Shown: positions 25,138 to 35,160, numbered from the stretch's first letter. The stretch: DNA of 64,000 nt from Acinetobacter genomosp. 15BJ (GCF_000400715.1 NZ_KE007349.1:90407-154406); one strand, 5' to 3'. A program made the numbers and translations. Notes: a model not told the origin generated them from the letters alone.

Positions 25138-25194
25138 ATGCCCATTTTTTATCACTCACATCCTTTTATACCACTCAAAAATCAGGACTTCAAT

Positions 25195-26310
25195 ATGAAC
25201 ACCGCAATTTTAAACCCATCTATACAACAGGTAAGTACCCCATTTATTGCCCCAAAGCTATTCACAGCCAAACGCTTGGTCAATACCAAAAATATGACTC
25301 AAGCAGAATGGCTTGAAGTCAGACGTCAAGGTATTGGCAGTAGCGATTGTGCCGCAGCTTGTGGACTCAATCCCTACATGTCGATGCTAGAGCTGTGGAT
25401 GATCAAGACAGGTCGAGTTAAACAATCCATTGAAGATGAAAGCACAGGTCATGCTCCTTTATATTGGGGCAAACAACTTGAACCTTTAGTCGCTGAATAT
25501 TACAGCATGCATACCAACAATAAGGTACGTCGCATCAATGCAGTGTTGCAACATCCCGAAGCAGATAAGCATTTTATGTTGGCAAATTTGGATTACTCAG
25601 TCGTAGGCAGTGATGAAGTCCAGATTTTAGAATGTAAAACCGCAGGTGAACATGGCGCAAAGTTGTGGCGAGATGGTGTGCCTTTATATGTATTGTGTCA
25701 GGTGCAACATCAACTCGCTGTAACAGGCAAAAAGGCAGCGCATATTTGTGTGCTGATCTGTGGTCATGAAACTCGTATCTATAAAGTGGTACGCAGTGAA
25801 TCAGTCATTCAACATATTATGAATGCAGAGCGTTACTTTTGGGAATGTGTGGAAAATGACACGCCACCTTCAGTTGATGCCAGTGAGTCGGCAGCTAAAG
25901 CCATTCAGCAACTCTATCCTCAACATATTCCACTCAGTATCGAAGATCTCAGTCAAAATGAACAAGCCAATCAGTTGTTTGCTCAACTGATTCAAGAAAA
26001 GCATCATATTGAAAAACACCAAAACAGCTTTGATGAAACTAAGCATCAAATTCAGATGTTAATGAAAGATGCTGAACGAGCAACTTTTGCCAATGGTTCA
26101 GTGACGTGGAAACGATCTAAAGACTCGATTGCTTTAGACAGTAAGGCTGTACTCAAACTTCATCCCGAAATGCTTGAGCAATTTCCACAAAACAAAGCAG
26201 GGACACGACGCTTTCAGATTTATAGGGCTTTGTTGCACAAAGATTTGAAAGGCAAAGCGCCCCTAATTGAGCCAAATTTAAGGCGTAACTTGGGTAAGTG
26301 GTCGACCTAA
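25195..26310 (+). CDS. YqaJ-family viral recombinase nuclease, 3' end altered by an IS
   Basis: A lambda-exonuclease-like PD-(D/E)xK enzyme. Visible motifs are IGSSDCAAACGLNPYMSMLE, LEPLVAEYY, Asp in ANLDYSVVG and ECKTAGEHG as the E-x-K catalytic block. It would resect DNA for single-strand annealing. The start ATG 25195 has AGGA at 25184-25187; an in-frame ATG at 25138 lies in the hairpin tail and is less likely. An IS5-family insertion at 26226 replaces only the last residues: the original end was QIYSDD then a stop (27281-27283), now RALLHKDLKG and on to 26310. The enzyme may still work. Confidence 0.87.
   Translation: MNTAILNPSIQQVSTPFIAPKLFTAKRLVNTKNMTQAEWLEVRRQGIGSSDCAAACGLNPYMSMLELWMIKTGRVKQSIEDESTGHAPLYWGKQLEPLVAEYYSMHTNNKVRRINAVLQHPEADKHFMLANLDYSVVGSDEVQILECKTAGEHGAKLWRDGVPLYVLCQVQHQLAVTGKKAAHICVLICGHETRIYKVVRSESVIQHIMNAERYFWECVENDTPPSVDASESAAKAIQQLYPQHIPLSIEDLSQNEQANQLFAQLIQEKHHIEKHQNSFDETKHQIQMLMKDAERATFANGSVTWKRSKDSIALDSKAVLKLHPEMLEQFPQNKAGTRRFQIYRALLHKDLKGKAPLIEPNLRRNLGKWST
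26217..26225 (+). repeat. 9-bp target duplication of the IS5-family element (left copy)
   Basis: GATTTATAG here and at 27265-27273 flank the IS exactly. Confidence 0.93.
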
Positions 26311-27264
26311 TTCCGTAAATCTGTTGAGGACTGCTACACGTGCATGAACCTCATTGACTTGGCTATCAAAGCTCCTTGCACTGAGTTTATCTCCTAATAA
26401 TTTGATGCAGTGCATTTTAGTCTCAACCAAACTTCGGCGATGATAGCCTGACCATTTTTTCCATAGTGTCCTACCTAAACGTTTAATTGTTCGAAGTAAT
26501 TCATTTCGCTCTAGCGAGCTACTCTTTGTATCTTTCCATGGTTTCGCATTTTTTCTAGGTGGAATCACCGCATGTGCTTGCCGATCTGCAATGACCTGAC
26601 GGCATTGCTTGGTGTCATAAGCTCCATCGGTATAAACAGAGTCAATCTGCTCATCTTGTGGAATCTGATTAAGTAAATCACCAAGCACCTGTGAATCACA
26701 GACATTATTGGTTGTGAGCTGAATAGCGCGTATTTGTAGGGTTTTGGCATCTATACCAATATGTAGTTTACGCCATTGGCGACGATATTCAGCTCCATGT
26801 TTCTTGCGTTTCCATTCGCCCTCACCTAGAAACTTCATCCCTGTAGAGTCTACGAGTAGATGCAGCCCATCGCTACTTTTTTGGTAGCTGATTGCAATAT
26901 CAATATGCTTTTGTCTTCTACAAAGCGTACTGTAATCTGGTGCGGTCCAATTTAATCCGCAAAGTTTAATCAGACTTTGCACAAAGCCAGTGACCATACG
27001 TAAAGATAGACGGAATAAGGATTTAATCATTAAGCAGCATTGGATGGCTGCGTCGGAGTAGGTTTGATTTCGCCCTTGTTTGCCTTTTGATGGAGCATAC
27101 CATTGCGTAGCAGGATCAAACCAAAGGGCAATATTTCCGCGATTAATGAGTGCTCGGTTATATGCGGGCCAATTGGTTGTGCGGTAGATTTTGTGTGTAG
27201 GCTTCTTCATTTGAAAATTATATCGCTGAAAAAGCCTTTACAGATAGGTTTGTGCAACAAAGCC
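26226..27264 (-). mobile_element. IS5-family insertion sequence (IS903 group, IS17-like)
   Basis: A 1039-bp element. Its terminal inverted repeats start GGCTTTGTTGCACAAA at the left, and the right end reads TTTGTGCAACAAAGCC. A 9-bp duplication GATTTATAG flanks it, as expected for the IS903 group. Size and ends resemble IS17 of Acinetobacter. The transposase is complete, so the copy may be active. It is inserted in the last codons of the YqaJ gene. Confidence 0.92.
26278..27210 (-). CDS. IS5-family transposase
   Basis: A 310-residue DDE transposase. An N-terminal DUF4096/IS5-like region (IYRTTNWPAYNRALINRGNI) is followed by the DDE domain: LHLLVDSTGMKFLGEGEW (first Asp), VYTDGAYDTKQCR (second Asp) and RRSLVETKMHCIKLLGDKL (Glu, in the Y-(2)-R-(3)-E-(6)-K signature of IS4/IS5 enzymes). 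The length is normal. It mediates movement of the surrounding 1039-bp element only. Confidence 0.95.
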   Translation of the reverse strand: MKKPTHKIYRTTNWPAYNRALINRGNIALWFDPATQWYAPSKGKQGRNQTYSDAAIQCCLMIKSLFRLSLRMVTGFVQSLIKLCGLNWTAPDYSTLCRRQKHIDIAISYQKSSDGLHLLVDSTGMKFLGEGEWKRKKHGAEYRRQWRKLHIGIDAKTLQIRAIQLTTNNVCDSQVLGDLLNQIPQDEQIDSVYTDGAYDTKQCRQVIADRQAHAVIPPRKNAKPWKDTKSSSLERNELLRTIKRLGRTLWKKWSGYHRRSLVETKMHCIKLLGDKLSARSFDSQVNEVHARVAVLNRFTELGRPLTQVTP

Positions 27265-27347
27265 GATTTATAGCGATGATTGAATCCATCACGGCTATAT
27301 ATCTATGAAATATCCATTCTCTTAAAAAGTGCAAAAAACCGCCCCGA

Positions 27348-27374
27348 TTCACCAACACCCGAAGGTGTGGTGAA
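27348..27374. other. GC-rich stem-loop upstream of the Gp3-like gene
   Basis: TTCACC-A-ACACC, a CGAA loop, then GGTGT-GGTGAA: an 11-bp stem with one bulge, with no T run after it. It lies about 100 bases before the Gp3-like start and might control its expression. Confidence 0.65.
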
Positions 27375-27472
27375 CCCAAATGGCAGTCTTTGCGAAGTCA
27401 TAGCTTTTCATATTTCTGTTTACTTACATAACAAGGGGTAAGCAGTAAAATTTTATTTATAGGACAAACAAC

Positions 27473-28369
27473 ATGATAAAAGGTTTAGCGATTACACCGC
27501 CAATACTCGGCAGAATTAGTATCGGTAAAGTGGTCGAAAAGAACGGTAAGCGTCTGCCTGAAAAGGATGACCAATTTACTATTACCAGCCAAATCCAAAA
27601 TAAAGATGGTTGGGTGAAGCATCCACTTGATGAACAGCTCAGAGCTAAAGCACCGAATCAAAAACTACGCTCTATTCCTGTACGGATGATCTTTAATGAT
27701 CCTGAACTGAACCTGCGGGCAGAGTACAGTTTATTTGACCGCCAAACAGGACGCCCCATTTGTGTAGGTAATGGAGAAACTTGCCAACGGCTGACCAATC
27801 AAGGTGTAGAACAGCATGCATGTCCTTCACCTGACCTATGTCCATTGGCACAAGGCGGCAACTGTAAGCCTTATGGACGACTACATGTCAATCTAGATGA
27901 ATCGGATGAACTCGGGACGTTTATTTTTAGAACCACTGGTTTTAATAGCATTCGCACACTAGCAGCACGACTGAGTTATTACCATGCTGCTTCTAATGGT
28001 TTACTTTCGTGTTTGCCACTGCAACTGACCTTAAGAGGTAAGAGCACTGCACAAAGCTATCGTATCCCGATTTATTACGTGGATTTGACCTTACGTGATG
28101 GCATTAATTTGCAGGAAGCGATTACCAATGCAAAGCAAATCAGTGAAAAAAGCAAGGCAGTAGGATTTTATCAGGAAGCATTAGATCATGTGGCAAGGCA
28201 GGGTTATGGTAATGCCAGCTTTGAAGTAGGCGGTGAAGAGGGCTTGGATATTGTTGAGGAGTTTTATAATGATGAAAAGAAGCCAGAGCAGCACCAGCAA
28301 ACGCATGATCTGACCGATGTTCAGTGTATCCAGAAAGGTTTGCAGCAGTCGGTGAAGGCTTTAAATTGA
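27473..28369 (+). CDS. Gp3-like / 'hydrolase or metal-binding' ICE protein
   Basis: A 298-residue protein of the type annotated as Gp3-like recombination directionality factor or 'hydrolase or metal-binding protein'. The centre has a four-Cys cluster (GNGETC, HACPSPDLC, GGNC), probably a metal site. It is followed by YGRLHVNLDESDELGTFIFR and TTGFNSIRTLAARL, the most typical block. With DUF932 and YqaJ upstream it forms the recombination module seen in ICEs. The ribosome site is AGGA at 27462-27465. A decayed C-terminal copy lies 6.9 kb downstream (35233-35553). Directionality-factor function is uncertain. Confidence 0.7.
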   Translation: MIKGLAITPPILGRISIGKVVEKNGKRLPEKDDQFTITSQIQNKDGWVKHPLDEQLRAKAPNQKLRSIPVRMIFNDPELNLRAEYSLFDRQTGRPICVGNGETCQRLTNQGVEQHACPSPDLCPLAQGGNCKPYGRLHVNLDESDELGTFIFRTTGFNSIRTLAARLSYYHAASNGLLSCLPLQLTLRGKSTAQSYRIPIYYVDLTLRDGINLQEAITNAKQISEKSKAVGFYQEALDHVARQGYGNASFEVGGEEGLDIVEEFYNDEKKPEQHQQTHDLTDVQCIQKGLQQSVKALN

Positions 28370-28487
28370 TACAGAATCCCTGTGTAAAACATGGGGATTA
28401 ATTATTAGATTAAATTATCACAGTCTTTATTTTTTAAATATAAAAATGCATGAAACTAAATTTTAGAAAAAGAACTTTACTTACGTC

Positions 28488-28501
28488 GTAAATGCATTTA
28501 C
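28488..28501. promoter_or_regulatory. 14-bp palindrome upstream of the NERD-helicase gene
   Basis: GTAAATGCATTTAC, a perfect palindrome in the 331-base gap between the Gp3-like and NERD-helicase genes. It is a candidate operator; a second short stem TTGGCT/AGCCAA follows at about 28523-28541. No promoter is clear in the rest of the gap. Confidence 0.45.
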
Positions 28502-28700
28502 ATTTTATACATAAATTATTGTTGGCTAAAATAAAGCCAAGGAAAGATAACTAACAAAAATCACCTAAATTTGAGCAAATGCAATATTGATGTTGCATAG
28601 AGCCCATAACCAAAAACCAAATTTTACACTTAACAAAATTAGTAAATCTCATAATTTTTTAAATTTTATGGATTTTTCTATCTATTTCTATGGATTTTTT

Positions 28701-31700
28701 ATGTCTTTAATTATTAAAACCCAAGCAAATGGGATTCATCAGCATGAAACTAAAGCTATTGATAAAATTAGAGAAGCATTTAGTGTTGAAGATGAAATGA
28801 GAAAATATAGCCCTTGGTATGGTTATGCTGGCTATACTTTGGTGGATCGAATTACTAAGAAAGAGGGGGAGTTTGACCTAATCTTGGTGACAAACAGTGT
28901 TGTAATAGTTGTTGAGTTGAAGGATTGGAATGGTAAATCAATAAAATCTGTAAATGGCAACTGGTATATGGATGAACGTGATATGGGAATTTCCCCAGTC
29001 TCACTAACACGCCAAAAACAATTCATTCTTGTCAATAAGCTTAAAGCACTTAAAGATAAATTTACAGGTAATCCAGGATTTGTCCCTAGAGTTTATTTTT
29101 TTGTTGTAATGTGTGGAAAAGTAAATTTTTCTGGATTACCAGAGGATGAAGCTAATCATGTCATTAGTATTGATAAATTTATCAAATTTTCTAACAAAAT
29201 TGCATTTAATAAAGAATTTAAACCGCATCCAAATGCTCAACATTTAGATAAGGACTTTGGCTTAATCGATAAAATCTTTGTTACTAATGACACACAACCT
29301 AAAAAGGTTATTGTTCAAAAGTATAAGCAGGAGGAAGAACTCCTTGCTCATCCTCAAAAAATTTATACAGAGTATGAGGCAATATCGACCATTTCTCGTT
29401 CTGATAAAGCATTAATCAGACAATGGTATTTTGCTAACTTTAAGGAAATGAGCCTTCAATCACCAAAGCAAAGGGCTGCATTACTAAATCATGAACGTAT
29501 CATTAGTGCCGAATTTCAGCAAAGTAACCAATTATATAAGACTGCTCTTGTACCCTTGATCATGCCTGAAGAGGATCAAATTACTGAACAGTACAATGAG
29601 TTGGTTGAATATCGGCAAAGTCATCTTCGTTTTAATGATTTTATCACTAGAATCAACCCTAATTTGTCTGAGGAAGATAAATTAGATTTGATTCAAATTT
29701 TAGTGAGTAAATTCGCTGAAATGCATAATCTAGGTATTTCACATGGAGATATTAATTCACACTGTATTTGGATTTCTCCTCAAAAAGATGTCGCTATTTC
29801 ACACTTTTTAACTTCTAATTCAGAAAATATCGATAATCAGATTGAAGACTTACAATCAAGTCTTACATTTCTTCCAAGAGATTTTCAAGCCAAATTAGCA
29901 AATGTATCTGCGTTTAAAAAAGACGTATATATGTTAGCAATAGTTGCTTGGCACTTATGGGAGAATAATCGTTTAACTGCTAAAGCAATAAGTAATGTGT
30001 GCGTTAATAGTGACCATTGGATTGCTGACTTAGTAAAAAAGGCAATTACTTTTGAAATTAATGATGCTAGTCAATTGCTTAGAGAATTTAATGCGAAAAG
30101 GCCTACGCAAGCAGTAGAGTTTATTGCTGACGTTGCATTATTAGAGGAATATGTTACAGCAGATAAAATATATAAGATTTATCCAGAGGAGGATGAAATC
30201 TACGAAGATGTAGATAATAAAACCACTTTATATCGTTCAGGTGATCATCTTGTAAAAGAATGGTCAGATGTTCATTTGGATAGATTCTCATCAAGTGATA
30301 TTCTTAAATATCAACATTTTTTTGAGCGACTTAAAGAGGCTACAGCCCAAAACTTATCATATTTACCGAATTTAGTACGATATGGTATTTCAACAAAGTC
30401 TAGATCTTTATTTGTTGTTTGTGATGTTGTTGAGGGTGTAAAAGTTGACGAAATTGAAGCTGAAAAAGAAAGCAGATTGCAGTTGGCTGCTAACTTGGTA
30501 GAGGCGATCATCCATTTACATAAATTGGGCTTACCAATTGGTCGCATTAATCATGATAGTGTGCTGTTCAACTCAGAAAACAGCAGTTTTGTTTTCAATG
30601 ATATTATTGATATCAGACCATACTTAGATCATAAGAGTGAATATTATCCTGCACATATCGAAAATCCTACCAGTGAGCAGTGCCATAACCATGCCATTAT
30701 GTATATGGTTTGCCAAATCCTAAGGTTTAAAATAGGTGATGATAGTACAGATTTTAAATGGATTAGTGATGCTGTAAAACTTGAGCTCAATGAAACAGAG
30801 TTTCCTTTAGGTGATTTAAATCGTCTATTGGAAAGTATTGAAACTACGCAAATTAACAGCGATACACCAACCATTCGTATTCCAGTACCTGATAAATTCA
30901 CTGAGCTACAGATTTTTGCCGATAATAAGCGTATCTATGCAGCTTTAGAGAAGGGTCGTAATGGTAATGACATTATGGTCAAGTTACAGGGGATTGGGGG
31001 TTCAATTCATTTTATTATAGATCCTAATAGCAAAAGTATTCGCTTTGTGACAGGCGTACGTGAATCTGATGTTGTGCCACATTACGTCATAGATCAGGCT
31101 GTGCTAGAAATAGATATTAACTTAAATATTGAGCATTCAATTGGTAGACCAGATTATACAGAACTATCTAGTTTCCTGTTTAATTTGGAGGAATTTTCAA
31201 CTGCAATTGATGATATTTTGCAAGATCAGTTTAATGACCAAGAGGATATTTTAGAATTAGAGACTGATTTTCCTCAGTCAACTGATGTATTGGATATTGA
31301 TCAACAGTTACTAATTCATGATTCACAGGATCCTTGTGTCACAGATGAAATTGTAAATAAGATAACATTAGACTATGTCCATAATGATACTAATAAGCTA
31401 GCTGCTTTAAATATTGATACAAAGAAATTATGGAAGGCAATCTTAGAAACAGAGACTGAAGCTTTACCATACATTGTTTTATCACAACCGTTGCAATTGG
31501 TTGATACCAAAATTTATATTGCAAGATATGAAGATGATAACGATGTATTAGACAAATTTCCGAAAGATGCGTTAATTAGCTTAATCCATAAGACTATTGA
31601 TTTTAATGGTGAGGATAGAGAGTTCCGTGTAGGTGATATTGATATTCAAAATTCTTTAGCTGGGGAGTTAAGAGTTAAAGGCGTAAAATATGCTGATAAA

Positions 31701-33773
31701 ATTAAGGTAGGACAAGTTTTATATTTACGTACTAAGGCGGATAAATCATCATTTCTTAAACGTAAAAATGCATTAGAACAGATATTAAGACGACAATCTG
31801 ATATCCCCAATTTAGTTGACTATTTTGAGCCGACTTCACAAATTATCCCCAAGAATTATAATATTACTGTTTCGGATAAAGACTTTGAAAGATACGATCA
31901 GAAAGATCAAAATGGAAAAGTAGTTGTCAGTCTGAATGACCTTCAACGTGAAGCATTCCGTAAATTAATTAACTTTGGTCCAGTCTCAATTTTACAAGGT
32001 CCTCCAGGAACAGGTAAAACTGAATTTATCGCAGCCTTTGTTCATTATGTTTTTGAAAAGCAAAATGCCAATAATGTTTTAATGGTTAGTCAATCGCATG
32101 AAGCTGTTAATACTGCTGCTGAGCGTATTCGTAAACACGCTCAGCGTTTAGAAACACCATTAGAAATTGTACGTTTCAGTAATAGAGAAAATGCCGTATC
32201 AAATAACTTAAAAGATGTGTATTCAGACTCTATTATTTCTACACATCGTCATTTGTTTTTAACTGAGATGGAAGATAGAGTTCTATCTTTGAGCCAGTCT
32301 ATCGGAGTTGATAAAGAATATTTAGCTTGCGCTTTATTTTTGAAGGTAAATCTATTTGGTCACCTATCAAGAATGTTGGTTTCAACAGAGTCTGAAGATG
32401 AAAAATTATTGTCTAAAACTGAGTGGAATGGGTTATCGGCTAAGCTGATTGATCGTCTTAAAGATTATTCGCAAGAGCTACATACTTCTTTAATTGGATT
32501 GAATAGCCGCCAGATTTTAGATAGAGAAAGTCAAATCTGGGAAATGTTGGATGAGAGTTTTGAGGTGCAAGGTAAAGCTGCTAATAATGCCAAAGCACTT
32601 GTACAAATTGCATTTGATTATGATCAATTGATTGATAGTCCAAATGCCAACTATGAGACTTATCTTTCCAAGACACGGCAATTCATCTGCGGGACTTGTG
32701 TCGGGATTGGGCATCATTCGATTGATATTGCAAATCAAACATTTGATTGGGTCATTATTGATGAATCTGCGCGATCAATTTCTTCAGAATTAGCTATCGC
32801 AATGCAGTCAGCTAAACGTATTTTATTAGTTGGTGATCATAAACAATTGCCTCCTTTGTATTCACCAGAACATGCTAAGGCATTGGCACGTAAATTAGGA
32901 TTTTCAGAAAAACGTATAGAGGCAAATCTGAAAAGTGATTTTGAGAGACTATTTAATTCACCTTATGGGAAGGTGGTACAAGGGAAACTACTTTCTCAAT
33001 ATCGGATGGCCCCTGCAATAGGTAATATGGTTTCGGATTGTTTTTATGATGACCCACTTAAAACTGAGGTAATTGAACCATTTGAGAAGCCTTATACAAG
33101 AGAAATGGTACGAGTTGTGCCGAATATCTATCTTAAATGTTCAGTTCAAGAACTACGATCTACAGTGACATGGGTTGATACGTCTGAGAAGTATAGTGAT
33201 GGTGTAGGTACAACTTTCTATAACAAACATGAAGCTCGTAAGATTATGGCATTGTTAGAGAAAATTCACTCAGATAAGCAATTATTGAAAGAGTTAAAAG
33301 ACAGATCAAAGCCAAATGAGCCACCTATCGGTATTATTTGTATGTACGGCGAGCAAAAACGATATTTACGTAAGCAATTTAATTCGAAGTCTTGGGATGA
33401 AGAATTTAGATCCTTAGTTAAAATCGATACTGTTGATAGCTATCAAGGAAAAGAGAACAGAATTATTATTTTATCTATTACACGTAATAGTTCTGATAAT
33501 AAAATTGGTTTTATGAATATGCCAAATCGTATTAATGTGGCTTTATCTCGAGCGATGGATCGGTTGGTAATTTTTGGTGCATCTCGTCTATGGGATATGC
33601 CAAGACATAAAGAAAGTCCATTAGGATTGGTTCTTAGTTATATCCTGGAGCGTACAAATGATGATCAGCATTATCAATATATTGCTGATCAGAAACTTGC
33701 ACCAACTAAGAATCCCAATTCATTGAAATTTAAATATAAAACAAGTTCGAATCGAGGTGGCAATCATGAGTAA
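28701..33773 (+). CDS. NERD nuclease - pseudokinase - SF1 helicase protein (candidate defence)
   Basis: A very large protein of 1690 aa from ATG 28701 (38 more from 28587). The order is: NERD nuclease-like domain (about residues 20-175; GEFDLILV and VVELKDWNG are the E-x-K block), kinase-like region 1 (about 225-480; HGDINSHCIW in place of HRDLKPxN, no DFG), kinase-like region 2 (about 505-700; INHDSVLFN, more degenerate), a middle region, and a UPF1/Dna2-like SF1 helicase (about 1070-1650). The helicase has Walker A GPPGTGKT near 1100, VIIDESARS near 1350, GDHKQLPP, QYRMAP, DSYQGKE near 1578 and NVALSRAMDRL near 1612. The layout suggests an anti-phage protein, similar in outline to the Mokosh helicase. 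It overlaps the next gene by 8 bases. Confidence 0.82.
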   Translation: MSLIIKTQANGIHQHETKAIDKIREAFSVEDEMRKYSPWYGYAGYTLVDRITKKEGEFDLILVTNSVVIVVELKDWNGKSIKSVNGNWYMDERDMGISPVSLTRQKQFILVNKLKALKDKFTGNPGFVPRVYFFVVMCGKVNFSGLPEDEANHVISIDKFIKFSNKIAFNKEFKPHPNAQHLDKDFGLIDKIFVTNDTQPKKVIVQKYKQEEELLAHPQKIYTEYEAISTISRSDKALIRQWYFANFKEMSLQSPKQRAALLNHERIISAEFQQSNQLYKTALVPLIMPEEDQITEQYNELVEYRQSHLRFNDFITRINPNLSEEDKLDLIQILVSKFAEMHNLGISHGDINSHCIWISPQKDVAISHFLTSNSENIDNQIEDLQSSLTFLPRDFQAKLANVSAFKKDVYMLAIVAWHLWENNRLTAKAISNVCVNSDHWIADLVKKAITFEINDASQLLREFNAKRPTQAVEFIADVALLEEYVTADKIYKIYPEEDEIYEDVDNKTTLYRSGDHLVKEWSDVHLDRFSSSDILKYQHFFERLKEATAQNLSYLPNLVRYGISTKSRSLFVVCDVVEGVKVDEIEAEKESRLQLAANLVEAIIHLHKLGLPIGRINHDSVLFNSENSSFVFNDIIDIRPYLDHKSEYYPAHIENPTSEQCHNHAIMYMVCQILRFKIGDDSTDFKWISDAVKLELNETEFPLGDLNRLLESIETTQINSDTPTIRIPVPDKFTELQIFADNKRIYAALEKGRNGNDIMVKLQGIGGSIHFIIDPNSKSIRFVTGVRESDVVPHYVIDQAVLEIDINLNIEHSIGRPDYTELSSFLFNLEEFSTAIDDILQDQFNDQEDILELETDFPQSTDVLDIDQQLLIHDSQDPCVTDEIVNKITLDYVHNDTNKLAALNIDTKKLWKAILETETEALPYIVLSQPLQLVDTKIYIARYEDDNDVLDKFPKDALISLIHKTIDFNGEDREFRVGDIDIQNSLAGELRVKGVKYADKIKVGQVLYLRTKADKSSFLKRKNALEQILRRQSDIPNLVDYFEPTSQIIPKNYNITVSDKDFERYDQKDQNGKVVVSLNDLQREAFRKLINFGPVSILQGPPGTGKTEFIAAFVHYVFEKQNANNVLMVSQSHEAVNTAAERIRKHAQRLETPLEIVRFSNRENAVSNNLKDVYSDSIISTHRHLFLTEMEDRVLSLSQSIGVDKEYLACALFLKVNLFGHLSRMLVSTESEDEKLLSKTEWNGLSAKLIDRLKDYSQELHTSLIGLNSRQILDRESQIWEMLDESFEVQGKAANNAKALVQIAFDYDQLIDSPNANYETYLSKTRQFICGTCVGIGHHSIDIANQTFDWVIIDESARSISSELAIAMQSAKRILLVGDHKQLPPLYSPEHAKALARKLGFSEKRIEANLKSDFERLFNSPYGKVVQGKLLSQYRMAPAIGNMVSDCFYDDPLKTEVIEPFEKPYTREMVRVVPNIYLKCSVQELRSTVTWVDTSEKYSDGVGTTFYNKHEARKIMALLEKIHSDKQLLKELKDRSKPNEPPIGIICMYGEQKRYLRKQFNSKSWDEEFRSLVKIDTVDSYQGKENRIIILSITRNSSDNKIGFMNMPNRINVALSRAMDRLVIFGASRLWDMPRHKESPLGLVLSYILERTNDDQHYQYIADQKLAPTKNPNSLKFKYKTSSNRGGNHE

Positions 33774-35160
33774 TTATAGTATTCCTTATCATGATATTGA
33801 TATCTTAATTCCTTCTCAAAAGTTTGAAGTAAACTTTAGTTATACATCAAGTCAAATGCCTAACTTCATAGATTCTATGATTATGCGTTTATTGCGTATA
33901 AGCCCATTGTCTGTGAAGAATATCGCTAAATTTTTAGGCATGAATCAGCGAGAGTCTCGCATTGTATTAGATCAACTCATTACTAATAATGAAGTTGAGC
34001 TTCAGCAAGATGGACTTTTTCATTTGACTAATAAATCAATGAAATATTTCACCACGGTAGATTCAATACCGAAAGTTGCATCTATTTTGGAGCATACTCA
34101 CAGTTTGATCTATGAATTAACCAATTTTAATTATATTGCTCAAAAGCCAGATAACAATATGTATGGCATTAAATTGATTGCGACTAGTACTCATGCTGCA
34201 AATAGTGAAAATATCGTTAGGGACCGATTTCAGAAGCAATTTTATCAACTTATCGAAGAGGATATTATTACCTTAAAGAAAATAGAAGGCAGACCTAGTA
34301 TTTATAAAATGGGTACAGTGAAAAAGGTTAAAGAATGTACTGTTCGTAAGTCGCTCGATCTTCATGTTGATGCTCAGGCTGAACCACAAGCCATAAAAGT
34401 TTTGGACTCGATTATGAGTGATGAACTCAAAGATAAAACTTATCAAGCATTGGGGCAAAGTAAAAAGGGTAACAATATTCGTGATATTTTGAATAATCTA
34501 GATGGGTTTGAGCAGTTAAAACTTAATCAATATTTTAAGGATGGCCGTTTTCTAGCACCTAATGCTTTATTTGATAGTATTAATCCTATTGAAAGTAAAT
34601 CATCTGATGGAAATCATTTGTTTATTGGTCCTTGCTATAGTCAGAGCAATTCAAAGATTATATTGAATAAAATTAAAGAAAGCATTGCTAAGAATCATCA
34701 AGTCAGCAGTATCTACTGGTTAGCGCCAGATGATGTCTTTTGGGGTAAATCACTAAGATTCAATACTTTTATTAATGCTTTAGGGCAAATTAAGACTAAA
34801 CAGAATACTGATTTACAACTGAAATGCTTTTTACCGATGCATGATGAACAAGATCGAACTTCTGTAAATAATTACCGTAAGATTATTGCGAAAGATCAGC
34901 AAAAGTATTTTTATGGGATTAAGGATGGGATACTTGACGGTAATTTTGAACTTATTGTTGTTAAAAATGAATTTGCTGTAATTGTTCTACATGTTTTAGA
35001 CTCAGAAGCTGAGTATTTAACATCATTTCCTTTTGGTTCAATTAGTTATGATAAACAGTTGGTGAATGGTTTAGTTAGTTTGTTTGAAGCATGGGAAAGA
35101 CCAAAAGATGACGGTGGAATTAGTTTTGGCCAAATGTTTAAAAAACATAGCCAATCGTAA
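33766..35160 (+). CDS. Partner of the NERD-helicase protein; winged-helix N-terminus
   Basis: The protein has 464 residues from ATG 33766 (GAGG at 33754-33757, eight bases upstream); GTG 33757 is an alternative. Residues about 35-85 form a winged helix (SVKNIAKFLGMNQRESRIVL, then LITNNEVELQQDG). A second winged helix may follow near 120-170. The C-terminal half (LFIGPCYSQSNSKIILNKIK, then DLQLKCFLPMHDEQ, FELIVVKNEFAVIVLH) has a strand order that could be a PLD-like fold, but no HxK(x4)D motif is present. The 8-base overlap with the giant gene makes it part of the same system. Confidence 0.65.
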   Translation: MSNYSIPYHDIDILIPSQKFEVNFSYTSSQMPNFIDSMIMRLLRISPLSVKNIAKFLGMNQRESRIVLDQLITNNEVELQQDGLFHLTNKSMKYFTTVDSIPKVASILEHTHSLIYELTNFNYIAQKPDNNMYGIKLIATSTHAANSENIVRDRFQKQFYQLIEEDIITLKKIEGRPSIYKMGTVKKVKECTVRKSLDLHVDAQAEPQAIKVLDSIMSDELKDKTYQALGQSKKGNNIRDILNNLDGFEQLKLNQYFKDGRFLAPNALFDSINPIESKSSDGNHLFIGPCYSQSNSKIILNKIKESIAKNHQVSSIYWLAPDDVFWGKSLRFNTFINALGQIKTKQNTDLQLKCFLPMHDEQDRTSVNNYRKIIAKDQQKYFYGIKDGILDGNFELIVVKNEFAVIVLHVLDSEAEYLTSFPFGSISYDKQLVNGLVSLFEAWERPKDDGGISFGQMFKKHSQS

